A stretch of 64,000 bases of DNA from Ligula intestinalis (GCA_036362985.1 JAYGXS010000001.1:55006761-55070760); one strand, 5' to 3'. Numbered from the stretch's first letter, positions 10,502 to 22,324 are shown. Made by a program: numbers and translations. The notes: generated by a model not told the origin, from the letters alone.

Positions 10502-10818
10502 AAATTTGTAGTAACGTTGAGTCGGAAGCCGTTTATTACTATTAAAACAGTTAAAAATACGATAGAAACGAAAAAAAAACGTGTACAACGGCGCTTGCTT
10601 AATGCAACTATTAATTCCCTTGTCCCATCTCCAGCACCCCTTGAGGATCCGTCAATCGCGTCTACAAGCCAGCAGTACTTTAAGGTATTGTTAGTGGACT
10701 TGCCAGTGGGTTTGTTGCTTTTTGTATCGAAGAGAACCTTCAGTTGACGGACCTGGCCGCCGCCGAGGTCCGACAGTTTCCATTTGCTGTCAGCATTCCA
10801 CCTTCCAAAGACCTCTAG
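10502..10818 (+). CDS. Putative two-exon gene fragment, unrecognised
   Basis: Exon A is open up to 10684 and includes TVKNTIETKKKRVQRRLLNA and LVPSPAPLEDPSIASTSQQY. A donor (AAG|GTATTG) at 10685 and an acceptor (CTTCAG) at 10743 define a 59-bp intron. Exon B continues in phase 0 (LTDLAAAEVRQFPFAVSIPP) to TAG at 10816-10818. The intron length is not a multiple of three, so splicing is needed to keep the frame. The 5' limit is unknown: there is no ATG in the open stretch, so at least one exon is missing upstream. No family is recognised. Confidence 0.45.
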
Positions 10819-11885
10819 GTAATTACATTAAAGTAGGTAATAAGAGACATACCCATAATCACGTCGTAGAACTTTAATTAATATAGGCCATTTTTGATTT
10901 ACGACATTTAGAGTTAGTGTACAGGCTAATATCGTCCTGAAAAACCGCCGAAAAAGAATTCTTTTTACGAAGTCTTCTATAGTGTTGCCTCCTAGGCAAC
11001 TAATTTAAGGGAGGGTTGTAACCCGCGGTTGCCCGGTCTTGTTAACTCGACAATATTTTGACTGGCATAATCTGAGTCCACTTAGCCAACCAACATAATG
11101 AGTTAGAATATTTCCTGCTCAAGCCCAGTTTACTGAGATTTTTACGCGAAGAAAACCAAATTTGTGGGCTCTCCTTTGACTTTTTAATTTAACGAGGTGA
11201 TATCGCCCCGATAGCGCCTTGCTACTAGGGTTGCTTTCCACTAATATTCCTGAAAATGTGTTCTAAGGCAGTAAACGTCTCTCTTCTTTTTCTGAACAAA
11301 ACCGTTGTTTTGTTATCTATACTCGCCTTAAACCTGTGAAGGAAGTCGTTGAGACGCATTTTAAAGAGCATCGAAAACCTCGGCCTGTTCATATATTCAG
11401 GTATTTTAGTGGCTGACATCCTGGCAAACAGTACATCAAAGCGTATGTAATTAAGAAGCGGTTGACACATGCGTAGTGAAAGCTGTAGATCCTTGCAACT
11501 TCAAAATATGACTCGACCGTGTATGTAGCGACCGCCATCAAGTTTTCTTTGAAGATATACAGGCCCATATCTAGGTTTAGTTACTAAATTGGACTATGCC
11601 CGAATAATAGGTCTTAACATATCTCGCCTTTGGATCAGCTCAGCAATCCTCAGCCTCAAACTAAGAGGCATTGTTTGCTAACGTTAGCTAAAAATCGTTT
11701 TGAATTAAAAACGTGTTAACTCTCCTCAGTTGTATGTATGTCATAAATGCAAATACTACTTCTAAACATCGAAGAATTGCATTGGTGGAGATCTACTTCC
11801 CTCCTATAAGTTTGTATGCAGTTGAAGACTGCCCTAGTTGCGTCTGGTGGAAAATTGTCTACATACTTCAAATAATTTCTGGAGC
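10819..11885. other. Intergenic sequence, one unsupported open frame
   Basis: A minus-strand frame of 81 codons at 11225-11470 contains a basic stretch near its end but has no recognisable motif. Nothing else is seen. Confidence 0.35.
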
Positions 11886-11889
11886 AGGT

Positions 11890-12135
11890 CATCCGATTTG
11901 CATATACTCTTCCCCCTCTCCCCACGGGCAGCAGTTTTCTCCTTAAAATCCATCAACTGGCATTAAAAATCCTATAATTTTGAACAATACCTAATTAGTT
12001 TTTGAATATCTGCCCTTTTTGGCAGTTCCATCACTGATAACGCCACATTTTCTGCATTTCATAGATGCTCTGTACCAAGAGGGAGTTCAGAGGTATTTAC
12101 CTATATTTCCATTAACAAACCTGGCCTCACCTTAC
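11890..12135 (+). mobile_element. CR1-like LINE 3' UTR fragment
   Basis: It shares CAGTTTTCTCCTTAAAATCC, the Cys-poor non-coding block, and GAGTTCAGAGGTATTTACC followed by CTATATTTCC with the copies at 8.5 and 14.9 kb. Only non-coding 3' sequence is present, so this is a strongly 5'-truncated insertion. Confidence 0.7.
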
Positions 12136-13605
12136 CTCAGTACGAAGTCTAGCTCACCATAGCTGAGGTATATTAGGTAGAGGACATTCCCGTCTATTTT
12201 GACGCCTCTTGGAGTATTTTTTAATCACTTTTTCTGCGTTTGCAGCTATCCCAGAAGATAGATACTTAAAAAAAATTTTTAAGTACCACAACCTCATCAG
12301 GACAGTCTATTTTCATAATTTATTTATGATGGTCTGGTGCAGCGCTCTGACTGACTACAAAGTCTTTCGGGTACGCTGCATTAAAGGAGTTTGGTAAAAA
12401 GCGATACCAAAAACAAAATGGAAATTCTTGTTGATTTGAAGTCTGTTCTTTATCGTGTTTTAGAGTAGCCAATGACAGAATGTCCGTACGTAGTACCGTG
12501 ATCTCTTCGGGAGTGAACTGCAGATATAAATGGAATTGCTGGTGGATGATGCCGTTTTCTTTTTCACTATTGCATGCCCCTGTACCGAAGAAACACGCTA
12601 ATATCCTCAGCACTTTAGTTCAAAGATACGCACTCAGTTTCTTTCGGAATCGTACCACCAGTCTACACATTTTACCGTACATTGGGTTGCCATAGCACTG
12701 GTAAACTTATACAGAAAGTGGCATCCGCAAAATTTCGCATACACGCTTAAAATACTGACTAATGACTGTGCCTTAATTAGGTACCGGGGTCTTCTAGAAC
12801 CACGCATTGTCTAAAAAGTTAGCTTCACCCCTGTCCACTACCTATACGGTGCCTCGTAGTGACCACATGACCGCTCCCTGTCTATTTCTTCCAACTGAAC
12901 CGACTTAATTGTTCGACTCGCTCATTTGTACAATGTCCTGAGACCCGGCGGGCTTAAATACTGTTCTAGTCCTACAAAATGGTTCAGGGACATGATGTGT
13001 GGCATAAAAAGTTCCAAGAGTTGACACTAGAACTCTGATCCTGGCAGCAGTTGATGGTATGTCGCTGATCTTCGAAAGGTCACCTCTGATGCAATCTTGA
13101 TTCTAGCTGATTGGTTAGGTCTGAAACCCCCGAAAACGTCTGCAATCTGCACCTGTGCATCATAACCGAAGACGCTCAAAACATCGCGCTGGTGTTCAGA
13201 CAAGCCTCTTCGGTTTTATTTGCATGTCGCGCATTCAGAACCATGTGGACGGAGTAGCACTAAGCCTTCATGTAATCATCATTGGAGCTGTTCGCATTGC
13301 GGGTATCAAGGAAATGTAGCAAGAAGAGCCAGATTTTCAAAATGACCACAATTTACGTAAGTACTATGTGACCCGACGTATGGTGGGTGCCTGAAAACGG
13401 GTGCTTGTAATGAATAATAACATCAACACAGTGAAGCTGGCCACCTTCTCACCAATGTCTTTGTCAGAGGCGAAAAACGTCTCGCAGATACTTTTTATTT
13501 TCTTCTCGCGAAGAGGTAGTGAATTTAGAAAACAAGTGTTTATTAAGTCGTGTAAGCTTTATGCATTTGAATGACGTCTCACGTTAGGCAGGAAAAAAAA
13601 TCAAC
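12136..13605. other. Intergenic sequence, no gene recognised
   Basis: A minus-strand open frame at 12320-12613 contains FTPEEITVLRTDILSLATLK, which looks protein-like but has no supporting splice sites or family match. The rest shows nothing. Confidence 0.35.
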
Positions 13606-13609
13606 CAGG

Positions 13610-13925
13610 GGTGTTGCCCGACTTACTTGTTAGCCTATTTGCTGGCCATCTGTTTCTTCCACAAGTGGCGGATAGTGGAACGGGCTTAAGCGACGTTTAA
13701 CCGCAAAATAAGCAGGATCTCGGGTCCAGCGAATAAGCAATCGTGGACAAGCAGCGGCAGTGCTACCAGAACGCGGTGGGCTAAGGTCTGGCACACCGAC
13801 TGTTTTATGACATTTCACAAATTCTAACGCTGGCACTATGACATGGTGATTATGAACCGCCATTATGTAATTTTGCTTGACACCATTGCCTTGTGGTTAT
13901 GTTCTTAAGCCAAAACGCTAGTCAA
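13610..13925 (-). repeat. Unnamed dispersed repeat, copy 1
   Basis: The reverse complement of this segment aligns along its length with 23720-24030. Shared blocks include GGCTTAAGAAC (GGCTCAAGAAC in copy 2), AACCACAAGGCA, GCCAGACCT with AGCCC, and CACTATCCGCCAC. It has an open frame (VGVPDLSPPRSG, TRDPAYFAVKRRL) whose counterpart in copy 2 is broken. It may be part of an unrecognised mobile element. Confidence 0.75.
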
Positions 13926-14004
13926 GACAACCTCGAATAAACAGTCCGAGCGGCTGTTGGGAACTGCATGAAGATGTTTAATTAAGGTGCTGCTCACTTA
14001 GAGG

Positions 14005-14230
14005 AGTCGAGTAGGAGACGTTATCAAGACCTGGCTCAACACAGTTCGCCAAGACGTGGAAGCGATTCTTGGACGTTTAGAGATCGGACTCTGTCGCCGG
14101 ATACGAGAATGGGTCGGGCATTCCATATCCGCCGCCGCAAAGCGTCGGGCATGGAGAACTACACTACATTAAAGAATCGAGACCGACTAGATAAGGCATG
14201 AACACAGCCGTACTAGGTACAAGCACGTTA
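14005..14230 (+). mobile_element. RTE-like LINE 3' fragment
   Basis: It matches the 3' end of the RTE copy at 36.4-36.6 kb: ACCTGGCTCAACACAGTTCG, CAAGACGTGGAAGC, then GACTAGATAAGGCATGAACA and ACAGCCGTA before a GTACAAG-type tail. Only the last roughly 200 bp are kept. Confidence 0.75.
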
Positions 14231-14849
14231 CCCTATGTTGGAGACGAAGTACATTCGTTGATGACACGGGATCCAGGCACACAAGTGCGGCCCTGACTGA
14301 ACGTCGATTCCAGAGCTGGATCTAACTAACCGGCCTCTGGCATTCCTATGCCTAGTGAACACTGACCCCGTAGGCCCATCATTCAATTGAAGGCAATATC
14401 AGTAGCCTACTGCAGAGGCGCATGCATTCTCAAGATCTATCTTGTGGGCGGATATTCAAAAAACCCGCCACTAAGCCTCCTCCCAAAGCCATCTCGCGTA
14501 CTTACTGCACGGCCCACTAGACGCATTAATTGCTGTGATACTGAAATACGCAATCCCAGAGTTTTCTGCCAGTAGTTTCTGGACCACAAGAAACATCCAG
14601 CCCATGGAATGGCTCTGGCAAAAAAATGTTTAGTGGTGTCTTTCTGACGTTAACGCTAAAACAGATTCACCCTAGTTGGTGGCCTGCAGGCAGACTCGTT
14701 AAACCAACAAGGGTGAACGATGGGCGCATCACCGACACTCGATGAGGTTCGCGTGACCTCCGCAACCTTCTCTTCGTGGGACCCTTGGTATTATGGCGAA
14801 AACCGCGATGGACTCTGCCTAACATGCTTCAAAAACTCTTAGCACAGGC
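14231..14849. other. Intergenic sequence, no gene recognised
   Basis: No convincing open frame or repeat was identified between the RTE and CR1 fragments. Confidence 0.35.
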
Positions 14850-15110
14850 CATCCGCTTCGAATATACTCTGCACCCTCCCCCTCCCTCGGGCGACAGTTT
14901 TTCTCCTTAAATCTCTCAAATGGCATTCAAACCCCTAGACTTCTGAACAATGCCTAAGGAGTTTTTTCACTGTCGGCCCTCAAATTTCTGTCAACGTCAC
15001 TGTTCTGAAATGTTCTGCAGATCAAATGCATTGAAAAAACTGTACCAATAGGGAGTTCAAAGGTATTTACCTATATTTCCCTCAATAAAAACCTGACCTG
15101 AACCTGACAA
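14850..15110 (+). mobile_element. CR1-like LINE 3' UTR fragment with tandem tail
   Basis: This is the third copy of the 3' UTR family seen at 8.5 and 11.9 kb (CGGGCGACAGTTTTTCTCCT, AGGAGTTTTTTCACTGTC, GGGAGTTCAAAGGTATTTAC). It ends CCCTCAATAAAAACCTGACC and CTGAACCTGAC, a short degenerate tandem tail typical of CR1 insertions. Confidence 0.8.
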
Positions 15111-16055
15111 TCGCGGCCCACTGCGTCCTATTAGCACTATCACTGGTCATTCTTCGAACTTGGGAGCTACCTTTCTTTGAAACTAACCTTGAATGAGGAT
15201 CGTTTACCATCCACAACCTCAGCTTCCTAATTCTAATCCGAATCCGCCTTCAGTGTGATCGTCCCATGGTAGGATTAATTAAGATCAAATCGACAGTTGT
15301 ATACTGAGAATGCGAGCGCCAGAAAGAGATAAGAACACAATCAGCAGGTTGGATCAGCTCTTGCTCACTTGTAAGCAAAGAATAAGAAGAAAAAAGCAAA
15401 ATGGATTGCGATCTGGAAGGATTTGTTCCGGAGAACCCGTTGCGCAACGGGCAAGGGAGGGGGTAAAGTAATTGAAGACAACGGTCGGGATAAATGCTTC
15501 AAGCAATTTTGAAATAAAACTTACAAGTACATTCAGCCACCACGAGAGCACAAGAAAAAAGACAGCTACCTATGTACACAAGGACGTGTCAACAATGAGC
15601 ACGGGTGCACAATGAAAACAGGCTTATTTATAATGACAAGAAAGTGGGAAATGAAGGCGAACCTTGGTTGGAATGAATCCAAATAAAAGAGAGGAAAAAT
15701 ACAAAGTTAAAGGATGGAGGAAGAGCTAGATTATAAGCAACCGCAGTGTTTGAATTCTTTTTGGTGTCAAAAGTTGTGGTCGGATCGGAAGCAGCGACAG
15801 ACCCGAAGTTATGAACAACGCGGCCGAGGGAGTCGGATTTCTGCCGCGAATGTGCTTAGTCTCTTTAGGAGGGTGAGTAATGGTGCGGTGCAAGTTGCCT
15901 AAGATTGTACCTTCTCGCCGTTAGCTTGAACAGAGGCGGCCGTAAGCGTCTGAGTTTCGGCCTGGATCACTAGGTTCGGACGAACATCAAAAAGGAAATT
16001 CCACCTGTCGATCCAAGAGAATCCATACAAAGCGATCCGCGTAAGCCTAAAGGGT
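15111..16055. other. Intergenic sequence, no gene recognised
   Basis: Several open frames of about 62-65 codons exist on both strands, but none has a recognisable domain or splice context. Confidence 0.35.
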
Positions 16056-16463
16056 TCAGTATCAGAATCAGTTTATTGAGGGAAAGATAGGCGAATGCCT
16101 TTGAACTCCCTGATATATGAAATGATGATGAAATGATGATATGAAATAAGTTGATACAAAGATAAATTTAAAATTTACGACAGTTACATGTTCCGGGAAG
16201 ACAGTCTTCACAAAAATTACAGAAAATATATGACTACTCGCAAATCGCGAGTAGTATAATTTGATGAAGGGGATGTGATAAACAATGTGATTCATTTGTA
16301 AGTGATTCATTGGAATCTGATGAAGGAGTTTTCACCTTCATTGCGTTTGCACTTGATACATGTCCAGTCTACTCTTAAATGCATGGACACAAGTGGAGAG
16401 GACAACTTCTTCTGGAGGAGCGTTCCACGCTGAAACTACTTAGTTGGTAAAGAAAAAATTTCT

Positions 16464-19064
16464 TCAGTCGATGCTTGCTTTGCCCGGGCGTAGTTTAAGG
16501 GAATGCGCGCGCAAAGTTGGCGTGTTAGCCTGGGCAATATCATCAGGAACGAAACAGCAATGCAGGTTATTCATAATACGGAACGTTAATATGAGGTCCC
16601 CTCGGAGTTGTCTGTAGGAAAGGGGAAATAGGTCGAGAATGGACAGTCTGCTTTCATAGGGCAATGTTCCTAGACCTTTGACCATCTTTGTCGCTCGCCT
16701 CTGGACCTTATCTAAGACAGTACAGTCTTTGACAGTCCAAGGTCTCCATGCCTGTATAGCGAACTCCAGGTACGGCCGAATGAAGCTTCCAAAGATTTTG
16801 GAAAAGCTGTCTTTTTCAAACCCCATAAAGGCTCGTCTAATCAGCTGTAACATAGATCTGGCCGACTTCGTCACCTTCGTACAGTTCAGCGTTGGTTTGA
16901 GTGAAGAAGTTATCCACACACCCAAGTCCTTCTGACTGTCAACTTGTTGCAACGGAGTACCATTTAAAGAATAGACTTTCGTGCAGGATGCTCTACAACT
17001 GCCGATTTGAAGAAAGTTATATTTACTAACATTGAAAGGCCAAAGCTTTGACCAGTCCTCCAATCTGTTCAAGTTGGCTTGTAGATGGTTTTCGTCTGCC
17101 GTACTTTGGACAACTTTCCATAATTTGATGTCATCGACGAACAAGGTGACTTCACAGTCTAGATCCCTGACACAGTCGTTGATGAAAACGAGCAACAATA
17201 TGGGACCTAAAACTGAGCCCTGTGGGACGCCACTCACCACAGGTAAACCTGAGGACTGCTGACGACCGACTTGGACTCTTTGTGACCGTCCTGTCAAAAA
17301 GTGTTGGATCCATAGGAGGAGGTTCCCGCAAACGGCTGCGCAGCTTAAGCAGCAGGCGTTGATGAAGGACGGTATCGAACGCCTTTTGAAGTCAATGTAG
17401 ATCGCATGTACCGTTTTGCCCTCGTCACGTGCTTTGGTCCAGCTATCAAGTGAGAATAGCAGATTGGTAAGATAGGACTTACCACTGCGAAAACCGTGTT
17501 GGGCATCGGAAAGGAGGTGATTCTGCTCGAGGAACTGCATCAACGCCTTCTTAATGATTTTCTCCATGGCTTTGCAACAAATGGAGGTAAGGCTCACCGG
17601 CCTGTAATTATTTGCGGACGCTCGGCTGTCACTCTTCCAATCAGATGGTAGGCAGCCCGTAACAAATGATGCCTGGAAGATTAGGGCTAACGGCTTGGCC
17701 ATTTCAGAAGCGAGCTCCTTCAGCAGCTTTGCCGAGATTGCATCGGGGCCTGGGGAGGTCGATTCTTTCAATTTACGAAGCTCATTATTAACTACATCTT
17801 CGGTGAAGAGGACCGTATCAATAGATGGGATCGAATTGTCTTCATAAGTGTGGGATAGAAAACCGGGTTCAGTCACCTCGACGGACCGGAAGAACTGAGA
17901 GAGATGGTCAGCTTTATCCTTGTCCTCTGAGATTTCGGCACCTTCGGCAGTTCCCAGTAGGGGGATAGGATCCTTATTCCGCGTGCTCTGTCTTATATAA
18001 CTGTACAGGACTTTGGGGTTAAACATGGCTCGGTTTAACAGATCCTCTTCGAACTGCTGTCGAGCTCTGACAATGAGACGTTTGACCCGGTTCCTCTGCA
18101 TTTTGTACCTATTAAGAGATTCAGGTGACCTATCAATTCGGTACTTTTCAAACAGTTTTCCCTTCTTGTTAATTTCGGTTTTTAAGGATGGATTCAGCCA
18201 GCGAGGCCTGTTCGTAAGTTTTCGGCGAGTGATAGGGAAGTGGCTAGAGATGAGATTATGGACTATCCCTTTGAACTGTTCACAAGCTTCTTCAACGTTG
18301 TCGGAGAAGGTGGATGCCCAGTCTATGAAACAGAGATCATGTTTCATTTGCTCGAAATCACCACGCCAGATATTAGGACGGAGGTCTTGTGGTTGGGCTG
18401 GCAAAGAAAATAAACTGTATTCCCACATGAGAACTACATGGTCACTGGCATAGTGGGGGTAAGGAATCCACAATGTCGATATTGTCGAGCGACTTAGTGA
18501 GCACAAGGTCGAGACAGTTCATCCGCTGACCTTCACGAATTCTTGTGGGAAATGTGACGTGCTGGGTGAGAAGCAGGGATTGGGTTATATTCAGGAGCTG
18601 GTGGTCGAATACCGATTCAGGGAAATCAGCTGAGGAGGAGCTCCAGTTGATGGTAGGAGCGTTGAAGTCCCCAACAATAAGGGTATTTGGTCGCGTAGCG
18701 AGGGTTTTAAGCTCATCCAGCAATAGGGCGTCGGCCGCAGGATTGTTCCTTGGTGGTCGGTAGACAGTTAAGATATCAAGGCTTTGGGAACCCGTTGCTC
18801 TTACAGTTAACCATACCGCTTCTTGGCAAGACAGATTCGCCGTTTTTTTTCAGAAACATACAAACCGTTCTTCACGAAGGTTGCTACGCCTCCGCCTCTT
18901 CGGTTGTCTCTGTCTTTCCGGAACAGTTGAAAGCCGGGGATTCCAATTTCGCGATTGTCAATCTGGTCCGACAACCATGTTTCTGTTATCGAAATAACAT
19001 CGGGAAGGAGGTCGGATACGTTGATCCTTAGTTCATCCATTTTTTGAAAGTAAGCTTTGCGCAT
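16464..19064 (-). pseudogene. CR1-like ORF2: endonuclease and reverse transcriptase, frameshifted
   Basis: The start encodes an exonuclease-endonuclease-phosphatase domain (PDVISITETWLSD, RGGGVATFVKNG, then TLIVGDFNAPTINW). The frame shifts near 18842-18849, at a run of eight T on the plus strand, and again near 18445. The last part, 18506-16464, is open for 680 codons and holds the RT: NNYRPVSLTSICCKAMEKII, HLLSDAQHGFRSGKS, VSGVPQGSVLGPILL and LFVDDIKLW (FVDD in place of the usual FADD). Motif A is damaged: after YIDFK the reading is out of frame for about 60 bases (17330-17390) and then recovers at CGNLLLWI, so two opposite indels keep the ORF open. The end (NLHCCFVPDDIAQANTPTLR) matches the fragment at 37.4 kb. 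Confidence 0.85.
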
Positions 19065-19124
19065 TGGTATACATAAATGTCAATTTTGAATTCTTGCGTG
19101 GTCCATTTGTAGCCCCAACGCAGG

Positions 19125-20258
19125 CTACTGGAGTAGCTGCGCGGTCATGCGAATCGGTTTGATCCATGAGGGGGCAGAATGTCTTTCGACTATCTGGTCC
19201 TTGAAGATCACGAGATTCGGTTCTCCATTGATTCTGCGTTCCCTCAACTCTAGAACTAGCATGCGGCGTTTCAGCCTCTCGGCAGGAGAGTAATCCGGCT
19301 GAAAAAACACATCCTTTCTAGAGTACTTCGATCGAAAACGCCTGGACAGTAGAAGTTTTGCTTCTGTGTCGCTGGTTAGGACGATCTTTAGTGGTCGTGG
19401 TCTAGTCTGCTGAGATGAGTTTGGGCGAATTCCAAGACAAAATATCTTTTGATAAAAGATTTCCTCAGATGGTTGCAACAGCTCGTTTAGGAGCTCTTGG
19501 AATAACCCTTTGTCAGCTTCGCTTCTTTCGCTGGGTGTTTCGGCAGAGGACTCGGGTAGTCCCTGTATTATGATGCAGTTGCCCTTGTCAGGGCCGCTGC
19601 TATTGATTGGGAGTTTTCGGTTATCCTCCGACCACTCAGAATCCTCAGATGGGCCTCGCAAAATGGGAATGTCTGCTGGGGCATCCGGACTAGTAACGCT
19701 CTGTGCACGGTCAACGGGGCCTTTATTCGGGGACCGCTGAGAGGGATTTGACACTACCGGAGTGCAGGTCTCCTTAACTTGGGCTGTGACTACCTTTTGA
19801 TCTGATATTTGCTTATTGGAAGAGCCCGACGGATTCTCTTTCGTGACAAGGCGACCTTCGTGTGTTGTAGCAGTTGGCCTCTTGCTCTTAGTCTTTGGCT
19901 CTTTCGGAGGCGCGACTGGACTGCTTTTTACGGGTATCTTAGACACCACTTGTATGTTTCCTGTGGTAATTTTAGGCATTCCACCCCTCATTCTACTACG
20001 GGCTGCTATTTGTGTAGTCTCCTCCGGAATAAAAGACCTGTGGATAAGCTCTTTCATATCTTGGACTTCTAGTTCGAGCCGGTTAAATTTGGCGACTAGC
20101 ATCTGGACCATCAACTGGCTTGCGGAAACCGGCTGGTCTACTTGCGTCGTCTGCGCTAAATTTAAGACACTTTTCGAACGCCTCTTCGACCGTGTTGTGA
20201 TGGTGCAATGGTTAGCGCGTTCGTCCTCGATGTGAAGTCGAGCATAACATGTTTGCAA
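19125..20258 (-). CDS. CR1-like ORF1 protein
   Basis: This open frame of up to 377 codons lies directly upstream of ORF2, the position of the LINE ORF1 RNA-binding protein. It has a coiled-coil-like segment (MVQMLVAKFNRLELEVQDMK), a long Ser/Pro/Thr/Lys-rich linker, and a folded C-terminal region with CIIIQGLPESSAE, RPRPLKIVLTSDTEAKLLL, and KDVFFQPDYSPAERLKRRML. The pattern of an RRM-like fold followed by a basic tail fits ORF1 proteins with a single esterase-free module. The first codon of the frame is TTG. The first in-frame ATG lies near 20110, so the true start is uncertain. Confidence 0.65.
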   Translation of the reverse strand: MQTCYARLHIEDERANHCTITTRSKRRSKSVLNLAQTTQVDQPVSASQLMVQMLVAKFNRLELEVQDMKELIHRSFIPEETTQIAARSRMRGGMPKITTGNIQVVSKIPVKSSPVAPPKEPKTKSKRPTATTHEGRLVTKENPSGSSNKQISDQKVVTAQVKETCTPVVSNPSQRSPNKGPVDRAQSVTSPDAPADIPILRGPSEDSEWSEDNRKLPINSSGPDKGNCIIIQGLPESSAETPSERSEADKGLFQELLNELLQPSEEIFYQKIFCLGIRPNSSQQTRPRPLKIVLTSDTEAKLLLSRRFRSKYSRKDVFFQPDYSPAERLKRRMLVLELRERRINGEPNLVIFKDQIVERHSAPSWIKPIRMTAQLLQ

Positions 20259-22320
20259 AGCTTCTTACAATCAGCGAAAATAGATTTCCTGATCAGTGCC
20301 CCAAGGTTCCTTCGATAGCAAGAGACAGAACTGCTGCTTGTAGGATACATCTTCGTGCAATGAGTGTTAAGACTGGGAAGTTGAAGCAAACTCCAAAGCC
20401 TACTTAGAAACAGAAGTGACGTGGTACCGAGACGTATGACATAGGCTTCTTCATCACTGACATTAGTATGCTGAACTCCCATCCAAGACAATCGCTGGAA
20501 AAAAAGTATTTGGGCAGTATCCGTTTCGACTGCTCTTTCGGTAAGCTTATGCGTTATTTCTACGTACTAAGGCGAAAAATTCGTCGAAAAACGACTTGCG
20601 CCCTTACCGTGTTGTTGGGATTTTCTTAATTGCCAGCATACTTTTCCGCTAAAATCTTTTTATATAATTGTTGCCATGACCTTTACAAAACCAAAATACC
20701 TACTTCTAGATTGGATTACAGGACGATCTTACCTAGAGACTGCGGGGACTAAAACACCTTGATTGACAAGTAAAAAGGCAGAAGTAGCAATAAAAAGGGG
20801 ACAGAGAAGAAAGATTACTTTTTTGTTTATCGGCCCGCCGTCCATCAGTCTTACTCAACCCTGAACAGGAAAGAGCAAAAAAGTGAACTGAAACAACTTA
20901 TGACAGAGTCAATGTGCATCTTAATTGAATTCATGGTCCGTCCACACGAGTAACATGAGTATCGAGTGCGTTTCTTAACAGTTGCATGTCGGGAGGGGTT
21001 CCTATGCTTTTTTGAAAAAGTGTTTTCGGAATCCGCAGCAAGACACGCAGGGCTCTTCTGCTTATTCTAAAAAACGAATTGGGGGCTAAGAATATTGTTG
21101 GGCTGCAGCTATCAAATTTAAGTAGACAGTCCACAAAAAAGGATAAATTTTTCCTTCCTACCGAAACACAGTGCCGTTGATCAATAACTAGCTCTCACAC
21201 AATTTAGGCTCGTTAGGCAGTGCTAGGAGCTCTGGATGCAGATATACATCTTCGTGCAGTAAGCAATTCACACAAATTCATTACCTTTTATCTAATGATT
21301 TCTCAAGCGCCATTTTCAGCGGTAAGTGGAGTGACAATTTGAGTCACAAGGTTCAAACATGATCAAGAGAATATTACTGGTGAGAAATTAGACACAGGAA
21401 TATGGCACAGATGGTCGGCTTGTAAAATGTTAAGCAGGGATTTAAAAATCAATATCTGAGGCAGATGGGCGGGCCTCGAAGAGAAATGCATGCAAACGTA
21501 GAAATCATGATGTATAATGTACGCTGCTCAAACACAACTGATCGCTGAATACGCGAGTAAGTAGCAGAAAAAAACCCAGTGCTTACCGGGGACAGGCAGC
21601 AACAACGTTTGCTAACGAGTCCTTTGTGATGTGGTCGCAAAAACTGATGCGCAGTGATCTGAGATTGCGAGCCGGAGCATTAGCCAAATGTAGAAGCCTA
21701 ACATAGAAAGTAAATAGTGAGAAACTTGAAGTCGACTTCAGCATAATACATTATACCTTCGATCCCATCGAGTTAGACCCAAGGAATAAAACTATCAGTT
21801 AGATATGTAAGCAACTAGAGTGACTGTTTTTTATCGTCAAATTTAACTATTCTAGGGAATCAGAAAGTGAATACCCGCATGAAGACCGCTCACTTGGATT
21901 TTGCGAAAAGATGACCCAGACCAACTCAAAGCTTGAAGAAAAATTATAGTCAGCAGGACTAAAAAGACGGCACGGACAACGTCTGCCTAAATATAGGCTC
22001 CGGAGAAGACCGGTGTTAAATAGACTATAGCACACCACAGAGGAGCAACCGCGTCGGGCGATTTGCCGAAAAGGTATATCGGGTCGTCATTGCACGCGTG
22101 CTTTGTCGTAAGCATTATCACATTGTTACTGATTAAGATGATCGTTTGATAGTTGCAAACGACAAAGTTTAATACTATCACACGAAGTGTTGACAAGGAT
22201 AAAATGCGTGTGAATACGCTGATAATAAATGTAGCACTTGATTCATGTCGATGGCCTTTTTGAATACTGTGGTTTGCAATATTGCAGTTGAACACTGGGG
22301 CACAAGGACATTGAGGAAGG
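20259..22320. other. Intergenic sequence, no gene recognised
   Basis: No family-like frames occur on either strand in about 2 kb. The 5' flank of the CR1 copy and the 5' flank of the Penelope-like element meet here without a visible boundary signal. Confidence 0.35.
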
Positions 22321-22324
22321 GTAA

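Larger units (their letters stand above)
16060..20258 (-). mobile_element. CR1-like LINE, nearly full length
   Basis: On the minus strand, ORF1, then an ORF2 with AP endonuclease and reverse transcriptase, then a 3' UTR lie in the usual non-LTR order. The 3' end is marked by the complement of CCTCAATAAACTGATTCTGA at about 16062-16081. It shares the GGGAGTTCAAAGGCATTCGC-type box with the other CR1 tails in this window. The 5' end is uncertain and is placed at the limit of the ORF1 frame. Confidence 0.85.

Noticed and set aside
16312..16345. CTGATGA plus an AAGG/CCTT hairpin in the CR1 3' UTR as a hammerhead
   Set aside because: The GAAA core element does not follow the hairpin.
18013..18453. 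146-codon plus-strand frame inside the CR1 element
   Set aside because: It is the antisense shadow of the ORF2 endonuclease-RT region.
20195..20265. tRNA-like A box (TGGTGCAATGGTTAGCGCG) at the 5' end of the CR1 element
   Set aside because: There is no B box within a plausible distance and no terminator; it is probably chance or a fragment.
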